A DNA stretch of 64,000 nucleotides from Bacteroidota bacterium (GTDB lineage: Bacteria; Bacteroidota; Ignavibacteria; UBA10030), in the NCBI GenBank assembly GCA_021813905.1, contig JAKAJH010000005.1:26852-90851 (forward strand), in the 5' to 3' direction. Shown one piece after another: positions 16,441 through 24,753 of this stretch; position 1 is the first letter of the stretch; every line of letters starts with the position of its first letter. The position numbers and the translations under genes were made by a program. The notes under the pieces were generated by a model. That model was not told where the DNA came from. It ran no database searches and worked only from the letters and a program-made list of their open reading frames with translations.

Positions 16441-16514
16441 TCGGGACGGCGGGATTTGAACCCGCGACCCCTTGCACCCCAAGCAAGTGCGCTACCGGGC
16501 TGCGCTACGTCCCG
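16441..16514 (-). tRNA. tRNA-Pro (anticodon GGG)
   Basis: Minus-strand cloverleaf: acceptor CGGGACG/CGTCCCG with discriminator A, D arm GCGC...GCGC, anticodon stem CTTGC/GCAAG with loop TTGGGGT (anticodon GGG), T arm GCGGG-TTCAAAT-CCCGC. The 3' CCA is not encoded. The length of 74 is standard. Confidence 0.95.
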
Positions 16515-16629
16515 AAAGACAGGTAAAAAGTATAAATGAAAAATCAAAAAGGAAAATGGAATCTGCCCGTTCCTTGATTCAAGATACGCAAATTCGGGTG
16601 CGGGCGCAACCGCACGAACCCGGCGCATG

Positions 16630-16836
16630 TCAGCGGATCCCCCGCTTCTTCTTCTCGATCAATACTTGCGCATCGACGGGTGTGGAGCAGATGGGACACA
16701 CGTAGCGGCGCGTAGTCTCGTTGTAGTCCGGCTCGTGCACCTGCTTACAGTTCGGGCAACGAACCGTGATCGGTCTTTCTTCTTTCCGTGCGATGGCGCA
16801 ATCCTCCGTGTTCTTCCCCAATATACCGAATTCCAT
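16630..16836 (-). CDS. Small zinc-ribbon protein
   Basis: 68 residues. Two CxxC pairs, VRCPNCKQVHEPDYN and RRYVCPICSTPVDAQ, form a zinc ribbon, followed by a basic tail (EKKKRGIR). The spacing resembles the small zinc-ribbon proteins found beside translation or transcription genes. It is divergent from the T9SS gene at 16906 with a 69-bp shared promoter region. The start codon is uncertain (weak GGAAG upstream). Confidence 0.7.
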   Translation of the reverse strand: MEFGILGKNTEDCAIARKEERPITVRCPNCKQVHEPDYNETTRRYVCPICSTPVDAQVLIEKKKRGIR

Positions 16837-16905
16837 CTTGTTCTTCCGCGCCGTATATTGATTCGCACCCGATCGTCTTTCTTACTCACCAAAAGGTTGT
16901 CATCC

Positions 16906-18726
16906 GTGTTCCGTCCCGGCCACTTCGCTCGTTCATTCCTGTTCTGCCTGACCCTCGTCTCCCCATCAATTAACGCACAGTCATACACCGTCCGCTCCCC
17001 TTATCTGCTCGATCCGGATCTTGCCATCGGCTATGTCGATTCGTGCGCCCGACTGTGGATCCATGCAGCCGACACCATTCAGGGTGGATTCTTCACCAAC
17101 GTGAACCGCCAGGGCTACGCCCTGACCGCGTGGGGTACGAACAAGGATGTGCTGAGCCAGAGCCGCGACGCGTACGGATTCACGCGGGCGTTCATGCTCA
17201 CCGGCAACGAAACCTACCTGACGATGGCCCGCCACGCGCTGACTTTTCAGTACGCACACGGCTGGGATACGCTCGACGGCGGATGGCTGAACAACCTGGA
17301 CATCAGCGGGACTCCAACGAATCCCAACGGAACCAAGACGGCGTTCTACCAGCATTATGCCCTCCTCGGCCCCGCCGCGTCATTCGAGGCGACACGCGAC
17401 ACGACCGACTGGTTCTGGCTCATGCGCGGCTACGCCAGTAACGAGGCCCATCTGTGGGATACGCGTCCGGACGACATCGGCTACTACGATATGTCGAACC
17501 GGGACTGGACCGCCCGCACCAACAAGAGCTTCAACGCCACCGTCGATGCGGTGACCACCACGCTCGTGCCGCTTTATCTGCTCACCGGCGATTCGACGTA
17601 CGCCACGCGCCTCCGCGAACTCGCCTCCGACATGCGTGACGTCATCCTGCCGACGATGTACTCGCACGCGATCGGATTCGTGGAGATGTACGATTCCAAT
17701 TGGGGCTGGACCGATGCGACGGGCGGAGATCAGTACCACAACCGCACGATCATGGGACATGTGCTGAAGACCGCGTGGTGCTTCGGGCGCATCAACCAGC
17801 TGCTTCCCGATCCCACCTACATCCCCGCGGCGGAGAGCCTCATCACCAACGTCTGGCAGAAAGGATACGACCATGTGTATGGCGGTCCGTACAAGGATTA
17901 CGACCGCACGAACGGCACCATGTTCATGTACGGTCAGGATACCGCCAAGGCGTGGTGGCAGATGGAGCAGGCCGTCGTGGCGGGACTGATGCTCCACCGG
18001 CTGACCGGCCGGTCTGAATATCTTCAGATGGCGGACGAGACACTGCAGTTCTACATGAAGCATTTCGTCGACCATACATACGGTGACGTGTATTCCGACG
18101 TCGCCCACGATGGGGCCGGCTGGCTGTGGAATGACGCGAAAGGAAACAGCGGCAAAGCGGCGTATCATTCCATCGAAACGGGTTACTATGTCTATCTCTA
18201 CGGCAAGCTGCTCCTGCGCGGAGAGCCCGCAACGCTGCACTATATGATCGCCCCATCCACCGCGGCACGCGATATCCCGCTGAATCCGATTGAGCTTCCG
18301 TCATCCGCGTACCGCATCACGTCTGTGCAGCTTAACGGCGCGAGCTTCGCCGACTACGACGGTACCGGCCGGACACTTCACCTGAATGCGGGTGCGGGTG
18401 GACATTTCATCGTCACGTTCGCACCGACCGTGACCTCCGTGGTTACGCACAACGACCGACCGACGGAATTCGGCCTGGCACAGAACTATCCGAATCCGTT
18501 CAATCCATCGACTACGATTCAGTACGCGCTCCCACGCCGGTCACATGTCACCCTTGCGGTGTTCAACACACTTGGCCAGAAGGTCGCCGAGCTGGTGAAC
18601 GAGGAGAAGAGTGCCGGATCTTATGAAGTCAGATTCGACGCCGGCGAACTGGCTTCGGGTATGTATCTGTGTCGGCTGCAGGCGGGGAGTCTTGTGCAGA
18701 CAAGGAAATTGCTGTTGGTACGATAA
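16906..18726 (+). CDS. Secreted AGE-family (epimerase/isomerase-like) protein with T9SS sorting domain
   Basis: 606 residues from GTG 16906 with AAAGG upstream; this start gives a clean signal peptide (cleavage after INA, about residue 23). Residues ~30-480 form an (alpha/alpha)6-barrel of the N-acylglucosamine-2-epimerase superfamily: GGFFTNVNRQGY, DAYGFTRAFMLTG, GGWLNNLDISG, GHVLKTAWCFGR and a histidine-containing KAAYHSIETGYY. The last ~85 residues are a T9SS type A sorting domain starting at LAQNYPNPFNPSTTIQ and ending SLVQTRKLLLVR. AGE enzymes are normally cytosolic, so an exported one probably acts on extracellular oligosaccharides. The exact reaction (epimerase, isomerase or hydrolase) is not determined. 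Confidence 0.85.
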   Translation: MFRPGHFARSFLFCLTLVSPSINAQSYTVRSPYLLDPDLAIGYVDSCARLWIHAADTIQGGFFTNVNRQGYALTAWGTNKDVLSQSRDAYGFTRAFMLTGNETYLTMARHALTFQYAHGWDTLDGGWLNNLDISGTPTNPNGTKTAFYQHYALLGPAASFEATRDTTDWFWLMRGYASNEAHLWDTRPDDIGYYDMSNRDWTARTNKSFNATVDAVTTTLVPLYLLTGDSTYATRLRELASDMRDVILPTMYSHAIGFVEMYDSNWGWTDATGGDQYHNRTIMGHVLKTAWCFGRINQLLPDPTYIPAAESLITNVWQKGYDHVYGGPYKDYDRTNGTMFMYGQDTAKAWWQMEQAVVAGLMLHRLTGRSEYLQMADETLQFYMKHFVDHTYGDVYSDVAHDGAGWLWNDAKGNSGKAAYHSIETGYYVYLYGKLLLRGEPATLHYMIAPSTAARDIPLNPIELPSSAYRITSVQLNGASFADYDGTGRTLHLNAGAGGHFIVTFAPTVTSVVTHNDRPTEFGLAQNYPNPFNPSTTIQYALPRRSHVTLAVFNTLGQKVAELVNEEKSAGSYEVRFDAGELASGMYLCRLQAGSLVQTRKLLLVR

Positions 18727-18752
18727 TGTCAGCGTTACCGCCCGCTTACTCT

Positions 18753-18790
18753 GAGCCCTGGACATTCATCATCCGGGGCTCGTTCATTTT
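18753..18790 (+). terminator. Probable terminator after the AGE-family gene
   Basis: GAGCCCTGGA and TCCGGGGCTC form a 10-bp stem with one G-U pair and a 9-nt loop, followed by GTTCATTTTC. Confidence 0.5.
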
Positions 18791-18930
18791 CGCATCAGAT
18801 TGATATTCCGTACGAATTGCATTACCATCTTCACGAGCGTACAGATATGTCCGGGGGTGGTTGCGGCTGTCGTGGACGCGGGATGTGGATGGTGTCGCTC
18901 GATGCTCCCCTGGAAAGGAAGCGTGGTCGT

Positions 18931-20943
18931 ATGAGCCTTCGAATATTCACTGCATTCTGCTTTTCTGCTCTTGTCACTTCAGTGCTTCACTCGCAACCAA
19001 CACTTCAAACACCCTCCTCGAGTGTCCCGCGCTGGGAGGTCTACGAGATGACGGTCGTGGACAGCGCAAAGTATGCAAATCCATTTTGGGATGTCCGTAT
19101 TGATGCACAGTTTACGGGGCCCAACCTGGTTCAACACACAGTCCACGGTTTCTTCTACGATTCCACGCTTTGGAAAGTGCGGTTTGCCCCCGACGCGGAG
19201 GGATCATGGGGGTTCTCACTGAAAGTGATCCGTCCAAAGGATACGACGACATTCTCCGGAACGTTCACGTGCGGCCCCCCCGCGAGTCACGGTTTTCTCC
19301 ACATCGATCCTTCCAACGCTCACATGTTCTCTTTCACGGATGGGACACTGTTCATGCCGCACGGCAACGTCGGCCACACACCCGCGGTGACGGCTGCCCT
19401 GCTCGGGATCCCGACCGGGACAAACCAGGTGCCCGCGATGTGGGATTCCCTCCAATCAGATGGAGTGAATACCTACCGGATCACGATGTTCGAACAGAAC
19501 GCGTTCCAGGATTCGCTTTCGTGGAACACGGACGAGGGCCTCGCAAACCTCGTCTACCAGACACCCGCGCTGGATCAGTACAATCTCCGTGTCGGAAAGC
19601 TGATGGATCGATGGCTCGCCCAGGCGGCGCAGCACGATATCAACATCTACCTTTGCATGTTCACTCTGTTCGATATCCCGGCGTACCCGTTCACATCATC
19701 GCCCTGGGCGCAATCGAACGGCGGTCCATTTGCCACGGTGGATGCCCCGTATAGCACCACGACCGGCGTGGGGGCCGATCTCCTCCGAAAATACTACACG
19801 TATGTCACAGACCGTTGGGGGGCGTACCGAAACCTCTTCGCGTGGGAATACAACAATGAGTACGGCGTTCGGTGTTCGTCGGGATATATTGCCATGCTGG
19901 ACAGCGTGATCCGCGCCAACGATCCGTACGGTCATCCCCACTCGGTTTCGTTCTGGAATGCATCATGGAGCAATACGAGCGCCGTCAACGGTCTCCCCGG
20001 AATCAACATCACAGACTCTCATCTCTATGCGAACAACGAGTGGACGGAATTCAACATCGATTCGGCGGCAAATACCCAGGCCGTGTACCGCTACTCGACG
20101 TATGCGAAACCGGTGTTGTTTGGAGAATTTGGGAGCGGTCCGGGATTGTATACGCCCGGGTGGGTTGTCTTCCAAAGGATTGGATACTGGGCCGCGTTCG
20201 TCGGCGGAGGATACCCCGTCTTCTGGCTCTCGGGGGACAACAATGCTTCCGGCTGGGATTTCAATCGGCAGACAATCCGATTTGTGAGGACGGTCAAGAA
20301 TGTGGAGAACCGTCTCTCTGCCCCCCTGAGTCTTCATCCGTCGAACAGCGCCGGTTCGATCGACCACCCGGCCGCCGTACGGTGTTATGTCATGACGGGT
20401 GATTCCGATCTGGTTGTGTACCTCCAGCATTTTACAAGGCATGATACCGTGATCACCGGCGTCCACGTCACGCTGACAATCCCGGCTCCGGGGTCGAACG
20501 TGTGGTCGGCGGCGTGGCTCGATCCATCGACAGGAGATTCACTCGCGGGATCTGCCGGAGTAACCTCGAATGGTCAGATCACGCTCCTGGCGCCGAATTT
20601 CGCTGTCGATGCATTGCTCGATCTGAAGTTCTCGGCCGCACCGGCAGGAGTCATCGCCGACAGCGCAGTTGTGCCTTCAGCGTGGGAACTTGCCCAGAAC
20701 TATCCAAATCCGTTCAATCCGGTAACGACGATCCGGTTCGCCGTGCCGACGAACGAGCGTACGAGGGTACGGGTGTATGATGTGATGGGACGCGAGGTCC
20801 GGACACTCTTCGATGGACCCGCGGAGCACGGACGAACATACGAGGTCCCGTTCGACGCGTCGGGCCTGGCCAGTGGCATCTACTTCTGCCGGCTGGAGGC
20901 GGGATCGCTGGTGCAGACGAGGAAGATGGCTTTGCTACGGTAG
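18931..20943 (+). CDS. Secreted glycoside hydrolase with DUF5060 domain and T9SS sorting domain
   Basis: 670 residues from ATG 18931 (GGAAAGGAAG upstream); signal peptide about 1-20. The N-terminal DUF5060 beta-sandwich begins VPRWEVYEMTVVDSAKYANP and includes GFFYDSTLWKVRFAPDAEGSW. A TIM-barrel of GH5/GH-A type follows. WEYNNEYG offers the acid/base Glu and LFGEFGSG the nucleophile Glu. The final ~85 residues are a T9SS sorting domain (LAQNYPNPFNPVTTIRF ... SLVQTRKMALLR). The ending is nearly identical to that of the upstream AGE-family protein. The pair probably degrades the same polysaccharide outside the cell. The specificity is unknown. Confidence 0.88.
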   Translation: MSLRIFTAFCFSALVTSVLHSQPTLQTPSSSVPRWEVYEMTVVDSAKYANPFWDVRIDAQFTGPNLVQHTVHGFFYDSTLWKVRFAPDAEGSWGFSLKVIRPKDTTTFSGTFTCGPPASHGFLHIDPSNAHMFSFTDGTLFMPHGNVGHTPAVTAALLGIPTGTNQVPAMWDSLQSDGVNTYRITMFEQNAFQDSLSWNTDEGLANLVYQTPALDQYNLRVGKLMDRWLAQAAQHDINIYLCMFTLFDIPAYPFTSSPWAQSNGGPFATVDAPYSTTTGVGADLLRKYYTYVTDRWGAYRNLFAWEYNNEYGVRCSSGYIAMLDSVIRANDPYGHPHSVSFWNASWSNTSAVNGLPGINITDSHLYANNEWTEFNIDSAANTQAVYRYSTYAKPVLFGEFGSGPGLYTPGWVVFQRIGYWAAFVGGGYPVFWLSGDNNASGWDFNRQTIRFVRTVKNVENRLSAPLSLHPSNSAGSIDHPAAVRCYVMTGDSDLVVYLQHFTRHDTVITGVHVTLTIPAPGSNVWSAAWLDPSTGDSLAGSAGVTSNGQITLLAPNFAVDALLDLKFSAAPAGVIADSAVVPSAWELAQNYPNPFNPVTTIRFAVPTNERTRVRVYDVMGREVRTLFDGPAEHGRTYEVPFDASGLASGIYFCRLEAGSLVQTRKMALLR

Positions 20944-20952
20944 GTTCGGTGG

Positions 20953-20992
20953 GTACGTGTGTCCGAGCGTACGATGGTACGAGGGTACATCA
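20953..20992. repeat. 8-bp tandem array (GTACGNGG type) at the 3' edge of the envelope-protein gene
   Basis: Exact 8-bp register: GTACGTGT, GTCCGAGC, GTACGATG, GTACGAGG, GTACATCA. The stop codon of the gene at 20990-22150 overlaps its end. Confidence 0.7.
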
Positions 20993-22150
20993 GGGGGCGG
21001 GGGTATGAAAGCTCAGGCCCAGGGGAAGCATGGAGAGCGTGAAGCCAGCCGTGTATCCTCCGCCGCCTGTGACGGTCAGAAACAATCCCGGTGAGGCGCC
21101 GCCACACTCAATGATTCCGGGATAGACGTTCACGCGTAAACGCTGGTTGTACGCCTCGGAGTAGACGACCGATCCGAGCAGGGAATTCCTCCGATCATAA
21201 TAGACACCGGCCATCATACCGGTGTTGATTGTGTTGGACGGAACACCGTTCTGCCAGGGAAGTGACCGAACGCCCGTGGAGGCCTGACCGACACCGAGCG
21301 AGATCGCATCCTGCGCTCCCCGCCGGAACGACAGCCCGCCGATCACAAAATTCCCGAAATGCACAAAGAGACTCGTCGAGCGCGATTCCGTCAGCGCATA
21401 TTTCATCACGAAATTCTGTCCCGCATTGCGGAATGCCAGCGGCGCAAACGAGATCGCCGCGGGCTGCGACCAGTCGTTGAGGCTCAAGGTGCTTGAGAAG
21501 TACTCCGCAACGCCGTCGAAGCTGAACAGCACGATGCCCAGCGGCTGAAAGATCAGCAGGTCGGGAATGCAGTCCTCATTCGGATAGATGTTCACCCCGT
21601 TCTCGACCACCTCGTTGAAATACTCCGCCGCCATCGATGTGACCGCGCCGAACACCGCCGGCACCGGATAGCCGTGCGCGTCATACCATTCCGTCAGCTT
21701 GCGTGAGACCATCCCGCCGCCGAGAACATGCAGCCCGTAGTTCGGCACCCACTGGAGTTCCTCCATCTTCAGGCTGCCCGGGAACACCTCCTGCCGCAGG
21801 AACCGGTTCCACCCGAAATCACTGATCACCGGCAGCGGCGACGTGATGCTGCGCCAGACACTGGTCGATCCGTTCCGCCACGGGATGTCGCCAAAGGCGC
21901 TCGAGCGCTCGAGCTGCTGAAAGGAATCGCATCCGCCGTTCACAATCACCGAGATCGGATTGAAGAGGGATTCAGAGCCGTACGGATCGCCGTGGTAGAA
22001 GTAGCGGGGACGCTCCTGGCAGAGCAGAACGAGAGGAACCAGGGTAAAGAGGAACGCGCGTACGAGGGTACGGGGGTACGAGGGTACGGGCGTACGTGGG
22101 TGCGCCGGTACGTGGGCACGAAAGATCGGGAATCGCAGGGCGACGCTCAT
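20990..22150 (-). CDS. Exported envelope protein of unknown function
   Basis: 386 residues from ATG 22150 with a GGGGAG ribosome site, 9 nt after the stop of the methyltransferase gene. The hydrophobic export signal (AFLFTLVPLVLLC) begins only near residue 32. The preceding residues are encoded by a degenerate 8-bp DNA repeat and read as Pro/Arg-rich VPAHPRTPVPSYPRTLVR. The mature part has RPRYFYHGDPYGSESLFNPI, an internal helical stretch (FGAVTSMAAEYFNEVVENG) and many amphipathic strands toward the C-terminus (SLLGSVVYSEAYNQRLRVNVYPG). An outer-membrane location is likely. Not a family I can name. Confidence 0.75.
   Translation of the reverse strand: MSVALRFPIFRAHVPAHPRTPVPSYPRTLVRAFLFTLVPLVLLCQERPRYFYHGDPYGSESLFNPISVIVNGGCDSFQQLERSSAFGDIPWRNGSTSVWRSITSPLPVISDFGWNRFLRQEVFPGSLKMEELQWVPNYGLHVLGGGMVSRKLTEWYDAHGYPVPAVFGAVTSMAAEYFNEVVENGVNIYPNEDCIPDLLIFQPLGIVLFSFDGVAEYFSSTLSLNDWSQPAAISFAPLAFRNAGQNFVMKYALTESRSTSLFVHFGNFVIGGLSFRRGAQDAISLGVGQASTGVRSLPWQNGVPSNTINTGMMAGVYYDRRNSLLGSVVYSEAYNQRLRVNVYPGIIECGGASPGLFLTVTGGGGYTAGFTLSMLPLGLSFHTPAP
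22060..22119. repeat. 8-bp tandem array (GTACGNGG) inside the 5' coding region
   Basis: Seven consecutive units at exact 8-bp spacing: GTACGAGG, GTACGGGG, GTACGAGG, GTACGGGC, GTACGTGG, GTGCGCCG, GTACGTGG. It covers about codons 11-30 of the envelope-protein gene, before its signal peptide. Since 8 is not a multiple of 3, any unit gain or loss would shift the frame. Confidence 0.85.
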
Positions 22151-22159
22151 TGTGCTCCC

Positions 22160-23176
22160 CTACACCTTCTTCGATCCGACCACGAGCGTTGCGCCGAAGG
22201 GCGTCGGCGTGATTCCCACGCGCGCGAGTCCCGCCTCGTGCATCCAGCCGCGCACTTCATCCAGCGTATATGTGTCCCCTTCCGCCGTGCCGACGAGCAT
22301 GTTCAGCGCGAACAGCGCTCCCGCCAACGGTTCGGTCCGATCCTTGTTCATGACGTGGTCCAGGATCACCACACGACCGCCGGGATTCAGCGCGTCAGCC
22401 GCTTTTCGGATGAGCTGCCGGTTCGCCGCAGTGCCGTTACTGTGGATGATGGCCGAGAGAAACACGAGATCATATCCCTTCCCCAATGTATCGGCCGTGT
22501 AATCGCCCGCCATGGTCGTCACGCGATCCGTGAGTCCCTCCTGCGCCACGTACTGCTGCGTCAGCGGAACGACGTTCGGAAGGTCGAAGACGGTCGAGGT
22601 CAATTGCTTCTTCCGCCGCGCGAATGACATCGCGAACGCCCCGGATCCGCCGCCAACGTCCAGCATGCGTGTCACGCCGCGCAGATCAATCAGCCCGGCG
22701 ATGACGGGCGCCTGCTGACGGGCCCGCATGTGCATCGCGGCGATAAAGTACTCCAGCCAATCCGGTCCACGATCGTTCGTCGGTCTCCGCCGTGCGACCG
22801 ACGTTCCCGCCCGCACTGCCTCCGTCAGCGTGCTCCAGGTGTCCCACAGTCCGAGCGAATGTCCGATCCCCGCCAGATACCCCGGCTTTCCGCGAACGAG
22901 AGAGCGCGCTGTGAGCGGCGTATTGCGGAACGAGGTTCCGCGCTTCCTCAGAAACCCCATGGCGCACAGAGCGTTCAGCAGCCGGTCGGTGGCGCGGACG
23001 TTGGCGTGGATCAGTTCGGCGATCTCCACGGACGTTCCCGCGCCTCCGGCGATAGCCGAGAAGACATCCATCTCGAACGCGGTGAGCAGCACGCGCGCCG
23101 GTCGGAATGCATAGATGGTGTCGAGAATGGCGGCAGGACTCCCGGTTTTCGGGGATGACCGACGGGATCTTTTCAT
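22160..23176 (-). CDS. SAM-dependent O-methyltransferase (AcsF/CrtF-like, PF00891)
   Basis: 338 residues from ATG 23176, whose ATGA overlaps the stop of the AlaX gene, so the two are translationally coupled. An N-terminal winged-helix dimerisation domain (ILDTIYAFRPARVLLTAFEMDVF ... IAELIHANVRATDRLLNALCAMGFL) precedes the SAM domain with MLDVGGGSGAFAMSFARR. It then has VFDLPNVVP, and the C-terminal NPGGRVVILDHVMNKD. This is the plan of hydroxyneurosporene and plant-type small-molecule O-methyltransferases. The acceptor molecule is unknown; no pigment genes are nearby. Confidence 0.85.
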   Translation of the reverse strand: MKRSRRSSPKTGSPAAILDTIYAFRPARVLLTAFEMDVFSAIAGGAGTSVEIAELIHANVRATDRLLNALCAMGFLRKRGTSFRNTPLTARSLVRGKPGYLAGIGHSLGLWDTWSTLTEAVRAGTSVARRRPTNDRGPDWLEYFIAAMHMRARQQAPVIAGLIDLRGVTRMLDVGGGSGAFAMSFARRKKQLTSTVFDLPNVVPLTQQYVAQEGLTDRVTTMAGDYTADTLGKGYDLVFLSAIIHSNGTAANRQLIRKAADALNPGGRVVILDHVMNKDRTEPLAGALFALNMLVGTAEGDTYTLDEVRGWMHEAGLARVGITPTPFGATLVVGSKKV

Positions 23177-23655
23177 GACGCCGCGCCTTTCTCCCCCGGC
23201 GAATCGCCAATGCGGAACCGGATCCGCAGCAGTCCGTTCTGTCGATCGGTCGAAATGATGCGGAATGATCCGATCGTGCCGCTGGAGGCGGCATGTTCTC
23301 CGCTGCACGGGCACGCGTCGTAATCTCCCACGGTCACAATCCGGACCGTTTCCCCGGCGTCCGCGGGCAGGCGGGTCAGGTCGATCTCCTGCGCGGCTTC
23401 GGCGCGAGGCTTCAGCACGGCACGGATCGGCAAATCGGCCCGGATGACCTCATTGACGCGCTGTTCGATCTCTGCGATCTCGGCCGGCGTCAGGTCCCGG
23501 TCGATCCGGTAGTCGCACTTTGATTTCTTCGGTTCGATGTGCGCGCTGACGGCCCGTCCGCAGTTGAACATCCGCACCATCGTCTGGTTGAGGATGTGCT
23601 CGGCGGAGTGCATCCGCGGATCGTAGCGCTTGGCGTTGGGTGTGTACTCGTTCAT
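23173..23655 (-). CDS. Alanyl-tRNA editing protein AlaX
   Basis: 160 residues from ATG 23655 with GGAG upstream. His16/His20 in MHSAEHIL (HxxxH) and CPCSGEHA (Cys...xxxHis) are the four zinc ligands of the AlaRS second additional domain, which deacylates Ser-tRNA(Ala) and Gly-tRNA(Ala). There is no N-terminal glycine-rich motif, so it fits the short AlaX class. It is the first gene of the operon AlaX - methyltransferase - envelope protein. Confidence 0.85.
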   Translation of the reverse strand: MNEYTPNAKRYDPRMHSAEHILNQTMVRMFNCGRAVSAHIEPKKSKCDYRIDRDLTPAEIAEIEQRVNEVIRADLPIRAVLKPRAEAAQEIDLTRLPADAGETVRIVTVGDYDACPCSGEHAASSGTIGSFRIISTDRQNGLLRIRFRIGDSPGEKGAAS

Positions 23656-23889
23656 GCAGCGATCTCCGGAGCCGGCGTTCCTCCAGCCGCGCTCCGGACT
23701 ATGATACCGGTTTTCCGCCGCGGATTCAATCCGACGATGACCCGCTCGACGTGCCGGATTCGTCGGCGCGCAGATCGTCGAGCGTCTGCCCGATGCGTCG
23801 GTACAATTCCCGGCGATCATTGGATGCCGATGGAGGGAGGAGTGTTCCAGCCGAACCGGGAAATCGTGCGGCGCCGGTCCGCGGTCGCG

Positions 23890-24687
23890 TCAGTGCGTAC
23901 CGGTCGCGAGGCGCTGCAGCATCCGTTCAGCGTCGTCACGCTGCAGCTGCTCGCGCTGGCAGGTGGGCGGGATGGTGAGGACTATCTGCAGTTCGGCCTT
24001 CGCGTCGTCCATCCTGCCCGTGGCCCGATAGACCCACGAGAGTTCGAAATGGGCGTACGGATTGTCCGGGTCCAGCACGAGGGCCCGTCGAAGATGCTGC
24101 TCGGCTTCTTCATAGGTCCCGCCAAGATTCTTTCCGAGAATGCCGTTGACGATCGTCCGCTCGAACCATCCGAGGCGTGCCACGCCGCGATAGTAGACCC
24201 CGAGGATGACATGCGCCATGGCGAACGAGGAATCGATGGCAAGCGCCCGTTCGGCGTTCGCCCGGACGTCGTGGCTCAACTCGAGCTTTTCGCCCAGCGA
24301 TTTGAAGGGGACAAGACTGCCGTGACAGAGGGCGAGATAGAACCAGGTTTCCGCGCTGTCCGGATACTGCGAACGGAGACGCTCCGCGTATGCGATCGCG
24401 CTGCGATAGTACGACTCGGCGTCGGGGGATTTACGCAGGAGCAGGCGGCCCATGTCGTTGTTCACGCGCGATAGCCGGACCAGCACCGCGTAGTCGGTCG
24501 GCGCGAGCTTCTCCGCCTCGAGATACGCCTGCAGCGCCCCGGCATTGTTCATCGACCGGAACAGCCGGTCGCCGCGGTTGAGAAGGATGGCCACAGAACT
24601 GTTCCCGCTCTCTGCGGCGCGGGCGAGCGAGCCGGCAAAGAGCAGGCCGGTGATGAGCACAACGATGCGCATTCGACGGAACTTCAT
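23890..24687 (-). CDS. Periplasmic TPR protein
   Basis: 265 residues; signal peptide about 1-24 (cleavage ARA). TPR-type helical pairs follow: LLNRGDRLFRSMNNAGALQAYLEAEKLAP, AYAERLRSQYPDSAETWFYLALCHG, AEQHLRRALVLDPDNPYAHFELSWVYRATGRMDDAK. The arrangement resembles the RMDN/regulator-of-microtubule-dynamics-like bacterial TPR family, which serves as a protein-binding scaffold. No catalytic motif. It is separate from AlaX by a 234-bp gap. Confidence 0.8.
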   Translation of the reverse strand: MKFRRMRIVVLITGLLFAGSLARAAESGNSSVAILLNRGDRLFRSMNNAGALQAYLEAEKLAPTDYAVLVRLSRVNNDMGRLLLRKSPDAESYYRSAIAYAERLRSQYPDSAETWFYLALCHGSLVPFKSLGEKLELSHDVRANAERALAIDSSFAMAHVILGVYYRGVARLGWFERTIVNGILGKNLGGTYEEAEQHLRRALVLDPDNPYAHFELSWVYRATGRMDDAKAELQIVLTIPPTCQREQLQRDDAERMLQRLATGTH

Positions 24688-24753
24688 CGCGGGAGCCTCC
24701 TCCCGGAACGTACGTCAAAGTCCGCTGAAGCTCAACGGGGAAGCGTATCGCTC

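Noticed and set aside
22060..22119. CRISPR array
   Set aside because: The units are 8 bp with no spacers between them, and no cas genes are present.
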